Source: CBFHMJ01 sp965656875
GTDB taxonomy: Bacteria; Pseudomonadota; Gammaproteobacteria; Enterobacterales; Alteromonadaceae
Direction of reading: 5' to 3'
DNA: 64,000 nucleotides
Assembly: GCA_965656875.1 (NCBI GenBank)
Contig: CBFHMJ010000041.1
Span: 1 to 64,000, forward strand
Position 1 is the stretch's first letter, and every line of letters begins with the position of its first letter. The notes below the pieces were generated by a model. That model was given only the letters and a program-made list of their open reading frames with translations, had not been told where the DNA came from and did no database searches. The position numbers and the translations under genes were made by a program. This document shows positions 40,972 to 48,835 of this stretch, in pieces.

Positions 40972-41928
40972 TTAGAACTCGTAACCTAGTGAAAAACCAA
41001 TGTGGATCTTTTCGTGTTCGTCCCAGTTGCGGCCATTGCTGTTAATGGCGAATTGAGAACCGCCGCCTTTAACTTGCCAAAGTGCGCCAACCGTCGCCCA
41101 CCAGCTTTTTTCTGCGTAGTGAACTGACGGGCCAAAATAGGCACCATACTGGTGACGAGAACCGATACGGAAATCAGACAAATCAAAACTTGAACGTTTT
41201 AATTCAGGGTTCAGTTCACCATCAACCTGTGGGTTCAGATAGTCTTGTTGTTGACGCCATTCAAGGCCCACAAACCATTTAGGCGCGACACGATAAGAAG
41301 CGGCAAGGCTCCAGTCGAACGCGATTTCTTCTTCCAGTACGCCTGGTGTTTCACGGCGTTCAAATTCAACTTTACCGTTGAAAACAAATACCAGGGTGTC
41401 GTCCAGGAAGTCTTTTTGCATTAAAACGGAGCCGACAAATGAATCTTGATCAATGTCAGAACCATCAAGACGGTATTTACCGCGATACTCATAAGAGACA
41501 CCAAATGACAGACCGATGAAGTCTTTATACGGGCTAAGCACATTGTATTTTGCCATTAGCTCGTAACCGCCCATTTGGGTTTTATCGAATGTCTTTCCTG
41601 CGCCGCCCTGAGTTTCAAACATTGGGTTCAAATCAGGATTATCGACGGAGTAATCGTGATCGAAGATGATCAACTCTGCGCCAATCGTTAATGAATTGGT
41701 CAGGCCATATTCAATCTCTGGACGAATATCGTGGAATGTGTAGTCGCCGGAGTTTTTTCCTTCGCGAGTGATAGAGCTGAGTTTCAGCTCATAGCTGCCT
41801 TTAGGACGTGTGTCCGTTCCTTTGGCATATAACCATAAATTTTCTTCAGCTTGTGCTTGTCCCACCATGAACAAACCTAAACTGGCTGTTAATCCCGCAC
41901 TTAAGACTAATTTAGACCCGACAGACAT
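40972..41928 (-). CDS. DUF6662-like outer-membrane beta-barrel protein
   Basis: A 318-residue protein with a signal peptide ending G-Q-A-Q-A. The mature chain alternates short hydrophobic strands and ends in aromatic G-Y-E-F, the outer-membrane barrel signature. About 12 amphipathic strands can be traced. It resembles the DUF6662 group, often encoded with FMN-binding and ApbE proteins. First gene of a four-gene redox operon. The start is the ATG at 41928 with AGGT nearby; a TTG at 41931 is also in frame. A role in uptake, perhaps of iron, is suggested only by context. Confidence 0.78.
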   Translation of the reverse strand: MSVGSKLVLSAGLTASLGLFMVGQAQAEENLWLYAKGTDTRPKGSYELKLSSITREGKNSGDYTFHDIRPEIEYGLTNSLTIGAELIIFDHDYSVDNPDLNPMFETQGGAGKTFDKTQMGGYELMAKYNVLSPYKDFIGLSFGVSYEYRGKYRLDGSDIDQDSFVGSVLMQKDFLDDTLVFVFNGKVEFERRETPGVLEEEIAFDWSLAASYRVAPKWFVGLEWRQQQDYLNPQVDGELNPELKRSSFDLSDFRIGSRHQYGAYFGPSVHYAEKSWWATVGALWQVKGGGSQFAINSNGRNWDEHEKIHIGFSLGYEF

Positions 41929-41982
41929 CAATATACCTATTTATATTTTTAAGAGTAGTGAATTTCGGCGGCATTAGAATAC

Positions 41983-42001
41983 AAATGAGAATGGTTTGCA
42001 A
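41983..42001 (-). promoter_or_regulatory. Fur-box-like site 1
   Basis: AATGAGAATGGTTTGC, running from 41984 on, matches the Fur core AATGATAATCATTATC at about 11 of 16 positions. It lies about 55 bases upstream of the DUF6662-like start codon, within the probable promoter. Iron-dependent repression is inferred. Confidence 0.45.
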
Positions 42002-42095
42002 TAAGGTTTAATGATGTAGATCAAGGATGATGTAATGAATTAACCGTGATTTATTGTTAATAAAAATAACATATATTCAGATGGTTACAGTATTT

Positions 42096-42112
42096 ATGAG
42101 AATGGATCTCAT
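42096..42112 (-). promoter_or_regulatory. Fur-box-like site 2 (palindrome)
   Basis: ATGAGA-ATGGA-TCTCAT is a perfect six-base inverted repeat with a five-base centre. It shares the ATGAGAATGG stretch with the site at 41983, about 113 bases closer to the gene. Shared sequence and symmetry suggest one regulator, with Fur the best guess. Confidence 0.45.
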
Positions 42113-42278
42113 TTGTGGCTACGTAAAACACTATAATTTTCATGGACTTTTACTTGGTATTTTTATTGTGGATAAAGGAAGGGAAGTGTTAATGATTATT
42201 CATGAATATGAATAATTTTACTTTTCATTCGATTGAAAAAAATTGAACTTTTTTGATGTTCAGAGGTCGGTCCAGCCA

Positions 42279-44858
42279 TCATGATGCATCAGCATCAACG
42301 GTTTGCTGTTTTAATGCCTGAACTTTAAAGAAACGTTCTCGCATTTTCTGTTGCTTAACAATGGTATCGACCGGGAAGTTGTAGCGATACAGCATCTCAT
42401 CACTGATATCAACGATATCGCCAACACCGCAGACATCCCAGAGTTCGTCTTCGAGTGCTTTGGCACGGTGGATTGCGTAGGTACTGACGTATTTTAATTC
42501 GTTATTAATAAATTCCATGTCCGGGCGACCTGTTCTGGACAGGAAAATCTGGTAACAGAAGAACATGTCACCCATCGTGATTGCCCGCTGAATAAACTGG
42601 CGGGTTTTCTGGAATTCAGCCAGTTTGTGACCCATTGCAACGACAAAGGCTTTCTCTGGCTCTTGTTCACCACGTTTAAACTGGATGAATAACTCCCAGC
42701 ACTTTGGTCGGTCCTGACGCTTCAGCGTTTTGAGTGCTTTCCCGAAAATAGCCGTAATCTGATTACTCTTCGCTAACGGATATATATTGTAATCATTTTC
42801 GCCTTCTCGATACTGACCAAAAAGCTGATGTAAACTGGTTTCATGTCGGCCAACTCCAATTACATCAATACAGAATCTTAACCGCCGACGATGAACATAA
42901 AACGGCATATTGGTCATGACTTTACTGTACATATTGCGCAATGCATCGGACAAACCTTCAAATTTCGGTGTCTCTAATGCAGCCGTCAGCTTACTACGGT
43001 TAGTCTGAATGAGCTGTTGGAAGAATAAACGACCAACATGTTGACCTGTCACATCATAAATTTTCAGATTAACGACATTGCTGGCTTTACCGATCGCCAT
43101 AATTTCATAGGGCAGGCGAGTCAGTTTGTATTTTTTGGTAATACGCTGCAAATCGACAAAGCTGATCAGCAATGTATCTCCTTTGTTCAAGCCTTCAATG
43201 CTATCAAGCTGTAATTGAATACCCCGAGTCGAGAAGTCTCGGGTATAACCAGTTGCCTGGAATTCATTTTTTCCATTAACCGATACGTTGGTCTTGTACA
43301 GGTAACGGGTTTCTTTGCGTAGATTAATGTATTCAACAGCAACGACTTCTGTATGAGGGTAATGGCTCAGACGAGGGTGTCCGAACTGCTTGAGTTTATT
43401 GACTTGTTGCATGTCGGCAACATGGGCGGAATACATGTTTTCAGGTTCTGTCTGAAGTATTTCAGTCAGATCGACAATGTATTTAACACCTTGCAAGAAG
43501 CTAAGCACCCGACCAGATGGCGGCTTATTCAGTTTTTTGATTTCTGGTGAAGCGGTTTGTGGCAGAGAAAGCGGCGTCCAGGCCAGCGCATCACTGGTCT
43601 CATGCCCTTTCATTTTGAATACACGCCAGGATTTTTTAGTGGCACCAAAACCAAAAAATAAAGGAATCAGATTTGGGCTGGCCAGTAATTCGTCCTGCGT
43701 TGCTGTATAGAAGTAAACTTTTCCTTTGCTGGCATGGGTAAAGCAAAATAGCAGGGTTTCTCGTTCACCTTCTGGCTTTTTCAGCAGTTTTTTAACTCGG
43801 TTGTGATTTAGCACCTGGCTAATGACCAGGTTGTTATCTTCATCACGCCAGTAGTTGCTGGCGAATTTATTGTTTTCGGTTGTCAGCATCGCGTGAGGCG
43901 TGAGCTGACCGTCTTCTGTTTCTTTGAAGTAGACCGGCAAATGGGTCACACGAGGCATGTAGTATTGTTCATAACCTTTGGTGGTGACCGCTTTTTCGGT
44001 GTTATCCAGATTTATTTTGTAGCGACGTTTGTTGCCGTTGATGAAGTTTTTCAGAAATTCGTCGAAGGTATTAATGTCTTCTGTGAAGGTTCTTTTCAGG
44101 CGAACATAGTGATATTTATCGTGCATTTCATGACCGACAACCTGGTATTGCGGATCTTTTTTCAGGCCGAGTTCGAATTCCTGTTCCAGTCCGGAAAAGT
44201 GAATCGTGACCATTTGATCCTGTAGCAGCGTTTGGTCATTGCTTAATCTGACTTTACAACCGCTGACAGACAAGTCACTGGTTGTTGCGTTAATACGTTC
44301 GTCGGGTTTGACAATGATTTCAATTGGAATACTGAAATTCATCCGTTCTTCTGCACGCACTGCGTAGCCAGAAAATACCGCCCGGTTTGCTCCGTAGGTC
44401 GTCAGGTGTGTTTCATTGTCTGCGGGTTGACTTTGAGGACTGGCGGCAGGGCTGCTGGTCGATTGTTTGGTCGACAGTGCGGCTTTTTGTTGTTCTTTTT
44501 CTTTTTGATGTCGAACCCGATAATTGTTGTCGGTGTTCATCACATCGTCGTAAATCCCCATCGTAAAGTTGCCATAAACTTTTAGCCCTTTCTCAAAGAC
44601 ACCGATAGCAACATCATCCATGTAATGGGTTTTACCATCATATTCATAATCACGGATATCACCATCAACGTGACCGCGAAGATCGATATAACGGTGGCAG
44701 GGTTTATTCAGGCGATTCAGTTCCATTTTGATCAGGAACTGCTTGGGTTTGGGGATCTTACTGGTGGCTGATTTAAAAATAATATCGAAGTCCGGCTCAG
44801 AAAGAGACGGCTTAAGCTTTTCTATCACTTCTCGATATTGCTCTAAATCAGGTGTCAT
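42279..44858 (-). CDS. Large double-PilZ domain protein
   Basis: An 859-residue protein with two PilZ-like segments. The first (about 155-260) has R-A-E-E-R-M-N-F and T-S-D-L-S-V-S-G-C-K-V-R-L. The second (about 500-590) has R-K-E-T-R-Y-L-Y and T-R-D-F-S-T-R-G-I-Q-L-Q-L. Both carry the RxxxR and DxSxxG elements used for c-di-GMP binding in the family. N-terminal 130 and C-terminal 250 residues are unassigned. There is no signal peptide or TM helix, so it is a cytoplasmic receptor. It is transcribed alone. With several c-di-GMP-related genes here it probably couples the messenger to surface behaviour. Confidence 0.82.
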   Translation of the reverse strand: MTPDLEQYREVIEKLKPSLSEPDFDIIFKSATSKIPKPKQFLIKMELNRLNKPCHRYIDLRGHVDGDIRDYEYDGKTHYMDDVAIGVFEKGLKVYGNFTMGIYDDVMNTDNNYRVRHQKEKEQQKAALSTKQSTSSPAASPQSQPADNETHLTTYGANRAVFSGYAVRAEERMNFSIPIEIIVKPDERINATTSDLSVSGCKVRLSNDQTLLQDQMVTIHFSGLEQEFELGLKKDPQYQVVGHEMHDKYHYVRLKRTFTEDINTFDEFLKNFINGNKRRYKINLDNTEKAVTTKGYEQYYMPRVTHLPVYFKETEDGQLTPHAMLTTENNKFASNYWRDEDNNLVISQVLNHNRVKKLLKKPEGERETLLFCFTHASKGKVYFYTATQDELLASPNLIPLFFGFGATKKSWRVFKMKGHETSDALAWTPLSLPQTASPEIKKLNKPPSGRVLSFLQGVKYIVDLTEILQTEPENMYSAHVADMQQVNKLKQFGHPRLSHYPHTEVVAVEYINLRKETRYLYKTNVSVNGKNEFQATGYTRDFSTRGIQLQLDSIEGLNKGDTLLISFVDLQRITKKYKLTRLPYEIMAIGKASNVVNLKIYDVTGQHVGRLFFQQLIQTNRSKLTAALETPKFEGLSDALRNMYSKVMTNMPFYVHRRRLRFCIDVIGVGRHETSLHQLFGQYREGENDYNIYPLAKSNQITAIFGKALKTLKRQDRPKCWELFIQFKRGEQEPEKAFVVAMGHKLAEFQKTRQFIQRAITMGDMFFCYQIFLSRTGRPDMEFINNELKYVSTYAIHRAKALEDELWDVCGVGDIVDISDEMLYRYNFPVDTIVKQQKMRERFFKVQALKQQTVDADAS

Positions 44859-45165
44859 AAATCGAAAATACCTAAAAACCTACGAATATATTGTTCTTGT
44901 TGTTTAAACAGATTCACTCGCATTTTGTGAGTGTAAGGCGTTATATAAATTCCGCTTTGATTTATCTTCCATTTTTGCTTATTTGATAATAACAAAAGCA
45001 CAAACAGGTACAGATAAAACGTTAAACCACTTCTGGTTCAGTTGTCACGGCTGAACTTTACCGTTAGTGTGTCAAAATTATAGCGTGACACCCGTTCTTA
45101 TAGTTGAGTGGTGTGCATTAAAGCAATTACTATGCCCAAAAATCTACTACGTTTGAATTAAGTAT
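44859..45165. other. Divergent gap between PilZ gene and radA
   Basis: This 307-base AT-rich region holds promoters for both genes. A hairpin-like CACTC/GAGTG lies near 44922-44940. The inverted repeat GTGTCA-N11-TGACAC at 45069-45091 is listed separately. No ORF was credible. Confidence 0.35.
45069..45091 (+). promoter_or_regulatory. Inverted repeat in the radA promoter region
   Basis: GTGTCA (45069-45074) and TGACAC (45086-45091) form an inverted repeat with 11 bases between, and the centre holds a TTATAG -10-like hexamer. A repressor bound here would block a radA promoter. The regulator is unknown and the element does not resemble a LexA box. Confidence 0.4.
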
Positions 45166-46530
45166 ATGGCAAAAACGAAATCTTCCTATGTTTGCACCGA
45201 ATGTGGTGCAGAATTCCCACGCTGGCAAGGACAGTGTAGCGAGTGCAAGGCCTGGAATACTATTTCCGAGTTCCGTCAACCATCATTAAAGAAATCTAAT
45301 GATAGATATACCGGATATGCGGGAAGCGCTCAAGCAGAAGTTAAAGTACTCAATGCAATTGATTTACAAGAACTCCCTCGATTTTCCACCGGATTTAAAG
45401 AATACGATAGGGTACTAGGTGGTGGCGTCGTTCCAGGTTCAGCGATTCTGATTGGTGGATCGCCGGGTGCCGGTAAGAGTACATTACTGCTGCAAATGAT
45501 GTGTCACCTTGCCGCTTCGATGAATGCGTTGTATGTCACCGGTGAGGAATCCCTGCAACAAGTTGCCATGCGAGCAAATCGTCTGGGGCTTGCTACCGAT
45601 AAACTTAAGATGTTATCGGAAACCAATGTCGAAACGATAATTTCGCTTGCGCAACGTGAACAGCCATCAATTATGGTTATTGATTCGATTCAGGTGATGC
45701 ATATGGCTGATATTCAGTCTGCGCCGGGTTCTGTCAGTCAGGTCAGAGAAAGCGCTGCATTTATTACTCGCTTTGCGAAACAACATCAAGTCGCAGTCAT
45801 CATGGTTGGTCACGTAACAAAAGACGGCAGTCTGGCGGGACCAAAAGTGTTAGAGCATTGTATCGATTGTTCAGTCATGTTGGACGGTGGAACAGATTCC
45901 AGGTTCAGGACTTTACGCGGCCATAAGAACCGCTTTGGCGCAGTGAATGAACTCGGGGTTTTTGCGATGACAGAAACCGGACTGAAAGAAGTGAAGAATC
46001 CGTCTGCTATCTTCTTGAACCGAGCCAGCGAACAATCATCCGGTAGTCTGGTGATGGTCATTTGGGAAGGCACAAGACCAATGTTGGTCGAGATTCAGGG
46101 GTTGGTTGATTATTCACAATTATCGAATCCTCGCCGAGTGGCAGTTGGTTTGGATCACAATCGACTGGCCATGTTACTCGCGGTGCTACATCGTCATGGC
46201 GGCTTGCAAATCAGTGATCAGGATATTTTTGTTAACGTGGTTGGTGGCGTTAAAGTTAATGAAACCAGCGCAGATCTGGCGTTATTGCTGGCATTAGTGT
46301 CGAGTTTTAAAGACAAAATCCTGGCGCGGGATCTGGTCGTGTTTGGTGAAGTTGGTTTGAGTGGTGAGATTCGCCCTGTGCAATCTGGTCAGGAACGATT
46401 GAAAGAGGCGGTCAAGCATGGTTTTAAACGAGCGATAGTGCCAAAAGCAAATTGTCCTGCAGAAAAGATTGAGGGCATGGAAATTATCGGTGTGAGCCGT
46501 CTTTCTGAAGCACTGGAAGCAATCGATTAG
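45166..46530 (+). CDS. radA: DNA repair protein RadA
   Basis: A 454-residue RecA-like protein that helps branch migration during recombination. The N-terminal zinc finger C-T-E-C-G-A-E-F-P-R-W-Q-G-Q-C-S-E-C is intact, as are Walker A G-G-S-P-G-A-G-K-S-T, the RadA-specific K-N-R-F-G motif and the C-terminal Lon-like domain (G-E-V-G-L-S-G-E-I-R-P-V). Length and order are normal. It is convergent with the AraC-type gene. Confidence 0.97.
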   Translation: MAKTKSSYVCTECGAEFPRWQGQCSECKAWNTISEFRQPSLKKSNDRYTGYAGSAQAEVKVLNAIDLQELPRFSTGFKEYDRVLGGGVVPGSAILIGGSPGAGKSTLLLQMMCHLAASMNALYVTGEESLQQVAMRANRLGLATDKLKMLSETNVETIISLAQREQPSIMVIDSIQVMHMADIQSAPGSVSQVRESAAFITRFAKQHQVAVIMVGHVTKDGSLAGPKVLEHCIDCSVMLDGGTDSRFRTLRGHKNRFGAVNELGVFAMTETGLKEVKNPSAIFLNRASEQSSGSLVMVIWEGTRPMLVEIQGLVDYSQLSNPRRVAVGLDHNRLAMLLAVLHRHGGLQISDQDIFVNVVGGVKVNETSADLALLLALVSSFKDKILARDLVVFGEVGLSGEIRPVQSGQERLKEAVKHGFKRAIVPKANCPAEKIEGMEIIGVSRLSEALEAID

Positions 46531-46563
46531 TATTTACTTCAGTTGTTACTTATTGCTAAGCGG

Positions 46564-47586
46564 TCAACACGCTCTAAATCGCTTAGCTTCTCCTGGCGTC
46601 ATGCCGGTCCAACGTTTAAACGAACGGCGAAAGTTTGCCAGATCAGAAAATTGCAAGATGCGGGCAACCTGCTCGCTGCCTTCTCCTTTAATACTAAGCT
46701 CAATTAACGCTTTGTGTTTTCGCACACAGTCCACCATTTGTTGAAAGCTGGTGCCATGCTGCTTTAATTTCCGTTTTAATGTTGCCGGGCTGATGTTCAT
46801 GGTATCTGCAAGTTTATCCAGACTCAGTGTTTTCTCTCGTGTTATTTCCTGTCGAACGAATTGTAAAAGCCCGGGTGTTGTAGCGCATTTCTCCCGTACC
46901 GCAGAAATCTCTCGGCGCTGCTGTGTCCGTATCAGCGGGCTGGTATCCTGGAGTGGTTTTATGAGCCAGCTGTGATCGAGTTTGATCATAGTTGCGGGTT
47001 GATCAAAGTTGAGTCGGTGTCCCAGATTTTCTTCGTATTGCCAGATGTTTTTAGGGCGCTTCATGTTGAAGAAAAAGTGAATGGGAACAGAGCGTCCGTG
47101 TAACCATTTACAGGCACTGTTGACTGCACAGCAAAACATTTCGAGCAGAAATTTGTCATGAGGTCCATTACTGATGGCGCTGTGTGGTATCAACCAGGTT
47201 GCGTCATCAGCACGTTCGACTGTGATGGTCATCAAGGGAAACAGCAATGTCTGATAACACTGAATCAGGCGAATCAAATCATTTAAATGGCGAGCATTCA
47301 TCAACAAAGGGCCGCACTGACCGAGATTCGTCGGGAACAGACGTCTGCCACAGAGAAAACTGACGTCCTGACTGGTTATTTGTTTTTCAGTGTTGGCGAT
47401 CAGTTTAAATAACTGGCTGAATGACAATGCGGTGTCTGAGCGCTGAATATCTTCGTAGAAGATTCCTGTACTGCGCAGTAAAGTGTCTTTATTACCACCT
47501 CTGCTAATCGACAAATCGAGTAACTGTGCCGCCAGAGGCTGACACAAGAACGATTTATCGTCATTTTCCAGCCAGGTCTTAGTCAT
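46564..47586 (-). CDS. AraC-family transcriptional regulator
   Basis: A 340-residue regulator. The N-terminal 220 residues resemble the arabinose-binding-like/OruR sensor domain (L-L-M-N-A-R-H-L-N-D-L-I-R-L-I-Q-C-Y). The C-terminal AraC helix-turn-helix pair is clear: L-A-D-T-M-N-I-S-P-A-T-L-K-R-K-L and V-A-R-I-L-Q-F-S-D-L-A-N-F-R-R-S-F-K-R-W-T-G-M-T-P. It overlaps the upstream GGDEF gene by four bases, so the two are co-transcribed, and its targets may be linked to c-di-GMP. An inverted repeat GCTAAGCG/CGCTTAGC at 46555-46587 spans its stop codon. Confidence 0.9.
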   Translation of the reverse strand: MTKTWLENDDKSFLCQPLAAQLLDLSISRGGNKDTLLRSTGIFYEDIQRSDTALSFSQLFKLIANTEKQITSQDVSFLCGRRLFPTNLGQCGPLLMNARHLNDLIRLIQCYQTLLFPLMTITVERADDATWLIPHSAISNGPHDKFLLEMFCCAVNSACKWLHGRSVPIHFFFNMKRPKNIWQYEENLGHRLNFDQPATMIKLDHSWLIKPLQDTSPLIRTQQRREISAVREKCATTPGLLQFVRQEITREKTLSLDKLADTMNISPATLKRKLKQHGTSFQQMVDCVRKHKALIELSIKGEGSEQVARILQFSDLANFRRSFKRWTGMTPGEAKRFRAC

Positions 47587-48500
47587 ACCTGAAAACCTGC
47601 TTTTAATAACTTCTGGTGCTCCATAGACTCATTTAATTGATTGATGAGTTGTCGGGTCGAGTCACCAATATGTGCAGGACATGAGCTGGTGCTGATGCTC
47701 AAATAACTGGCTCGGGTGGTTTGTTCAGGTTTGAACGCGAAATGAGTAATAGCTTGCTCAAGTTGTAAAGCCAGTTGTTTTGCATCATCTGGCCTGGTAT
47801 CGGGCAAAATGATAATAAAGCGGTCTCCGGCGTAACGGCAGGCAAGGTCGGTGATGCGAATATTCATCAGAATAAGTTCGCTCAGTTCTCGAAGTAGTCG
47901 ATCTCCCTGACGATCCCCCCAGGTTTGAATAAAGTCGTCAAACTTATCGATATCAAGCATTAATAGTGAGAACGGCTTACTGTTTGGCTGTTGTAGTTCA
48001 TTATTGATTTGCTCAATCATGTAATCAGCCGTGTATAAACCGGTGATGTAATCGATCAAACCATGATTCCGGTAGAAACGCTCTCGACGACGAAGCTGAT
48101 TGTTCATCGAAAGTTGTTCTTTATGCCAGTGATAAAGCCCTAACGTCATGATAATTAAGCCCACAGGCGCAGGTATGGATTCCCAGGCGGTAAACCAGTA
48201 ATGCGCTTCCGGGTAGATCAGAAATTCATCCATTAAGTCGGCTAACAGCGAGATATGGACCAGGGTTAAACCTCCCACCAGTAAATTCGTTACTTTTCCG
48301 GCGGGCCGGGAAATGAGCATGAAGAAAATCCAGATCAGGGTGATCAAGGTAATTCCGCCTTCACCACTAACATCCATCCATTCAATGTCATGTTGAGCTT
48401 TGGGCACTGAGTTCATTCCTGCAATCACCAGAAACGCCGTGATTAGGCAGATCACCAGCAAAAACAAGCGGCTGTGTAGTTTTAGTAATTTTAAATCCAT
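47583..48500 (-). CDS. Membrane GGDEF-domain protein with degenerate active site
   Basis: A 305-residue protein. Three to four N-terminal helices (about 10-30, 48-64, 72-88 and 108-124) form a membrane sensor. The GGDEF domain starts near 145 with D-Y-I-T-G-L-Y. The signature is A-G-D-R-F (224-228) instead of GGDEF, replacing the essential Glu by Arg. The inhibitory-site RxxD (R215-D218) lies exactly five residues before it and is intact. Catalytic diguanylate cyclase activity is therefore doubtful, while product binding at the I-site is plausible. It is translationally coupled to the AraC gene. Confidence 0.88.
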   Translation of the reverse strand: MDLKLLKLHSRLFLLVICLITAFLVIAGMNSVPKAQHDIEWMDVSGEGGITLITLIWIFFMLISRPAGKVTNLLVGGLTLVHISLLADLMDEFLIYPEAHYWFTAWESIPAPVGLIIMTLGLYHWHKEQLSMNNQLRRRERFYRNHGLIDYITGLYTADYMIEQINNELQQPNSKPFSLLMLDIDKFDDFIQTWGDRQGDRLLRELSELILMNIRITDLACRYAGDRFIIILPDTRPDDAKQLALQLEQAITHFAFKPEQTTRASYLSISTSSCPAHIGDSTRQLINQLNESMEHQKLLKAGFQV

Positions 48501-48835
48501 TCGTCGGACCGGGTAGTAAGAGTCATCAGATATCAGTGTAATTTGCTGATGAGTTATCGGGCAGAGTCATATTAGCTCACTAAATTGACAGAAATTTGAA
48601 TGTTATGGATGTGTTTTAGTGAATTTTTAGCGGCAAGTCTGAAAATTAGCACGTTGAGGCGGGCTTAAGGGGGTCAAATCAGCTCATTTCAAACTGGATT
48701 TACATCATTAACTGAGGTTTATCAGGTAGTTCATAAATATTAATGAGCGACTGAAATATAACTGTTACATAAGGCCAATACAGTGCCGGACATCACGTAA
48801 TAACGGTGGATGTTCACCAGTTTTTCAGAGGATTA
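48501..48835. other. Leader of the receptor-phytase unit
   Basis: This 335-base gap lies between the divergent GGDEF and TonB-receptor genes. It holds the Pho-box-like element and a nearby -10 candidate (listed separately). The remainder shows no ORF or strong hairpin; an imperfect repeat of TTTAGTGAATT-like AT-rich sequence near 48610-48635 has no clear meaning. Confidence 0.4.
48751..48784 (+). promoter_or_regulatory. Pho-box-like element and promoter
   Basis: CTGAAAT-ATAA-CTGTTAC (48751-48768) matches the Pho box CTGTCAT-N4-CTGTCAT at 11 of 14 core positions with the correct four-base spacer. A -10-like TACAGT (48779-48784) starts 10 bases after it, the usual placement for PhoB-activated promoters. 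The downstream receptor and phytase genes fit phosphate-starvation control. Confidence 0.6.

Larger units (their letters stand above)
41929..42278. other. Leader of the flavin redox operon
   Basis: This 350-base AT-rich gap lies upstream of the DUF6662-like gene and downstream of the PilZ gene. It holds the two Fur-like sites listed separately. I see no ORF and no strong terminator after the PilZ gene. Confidence 0.4.

Noticed and set aside
46555..46587. Terminator between radA and the AraC gene
   Set aside because: The inverted repeat GCTAAGCG/CGCTTAGC has a 17-base loop, overlaps the AraC stop codon and lacks a T run.
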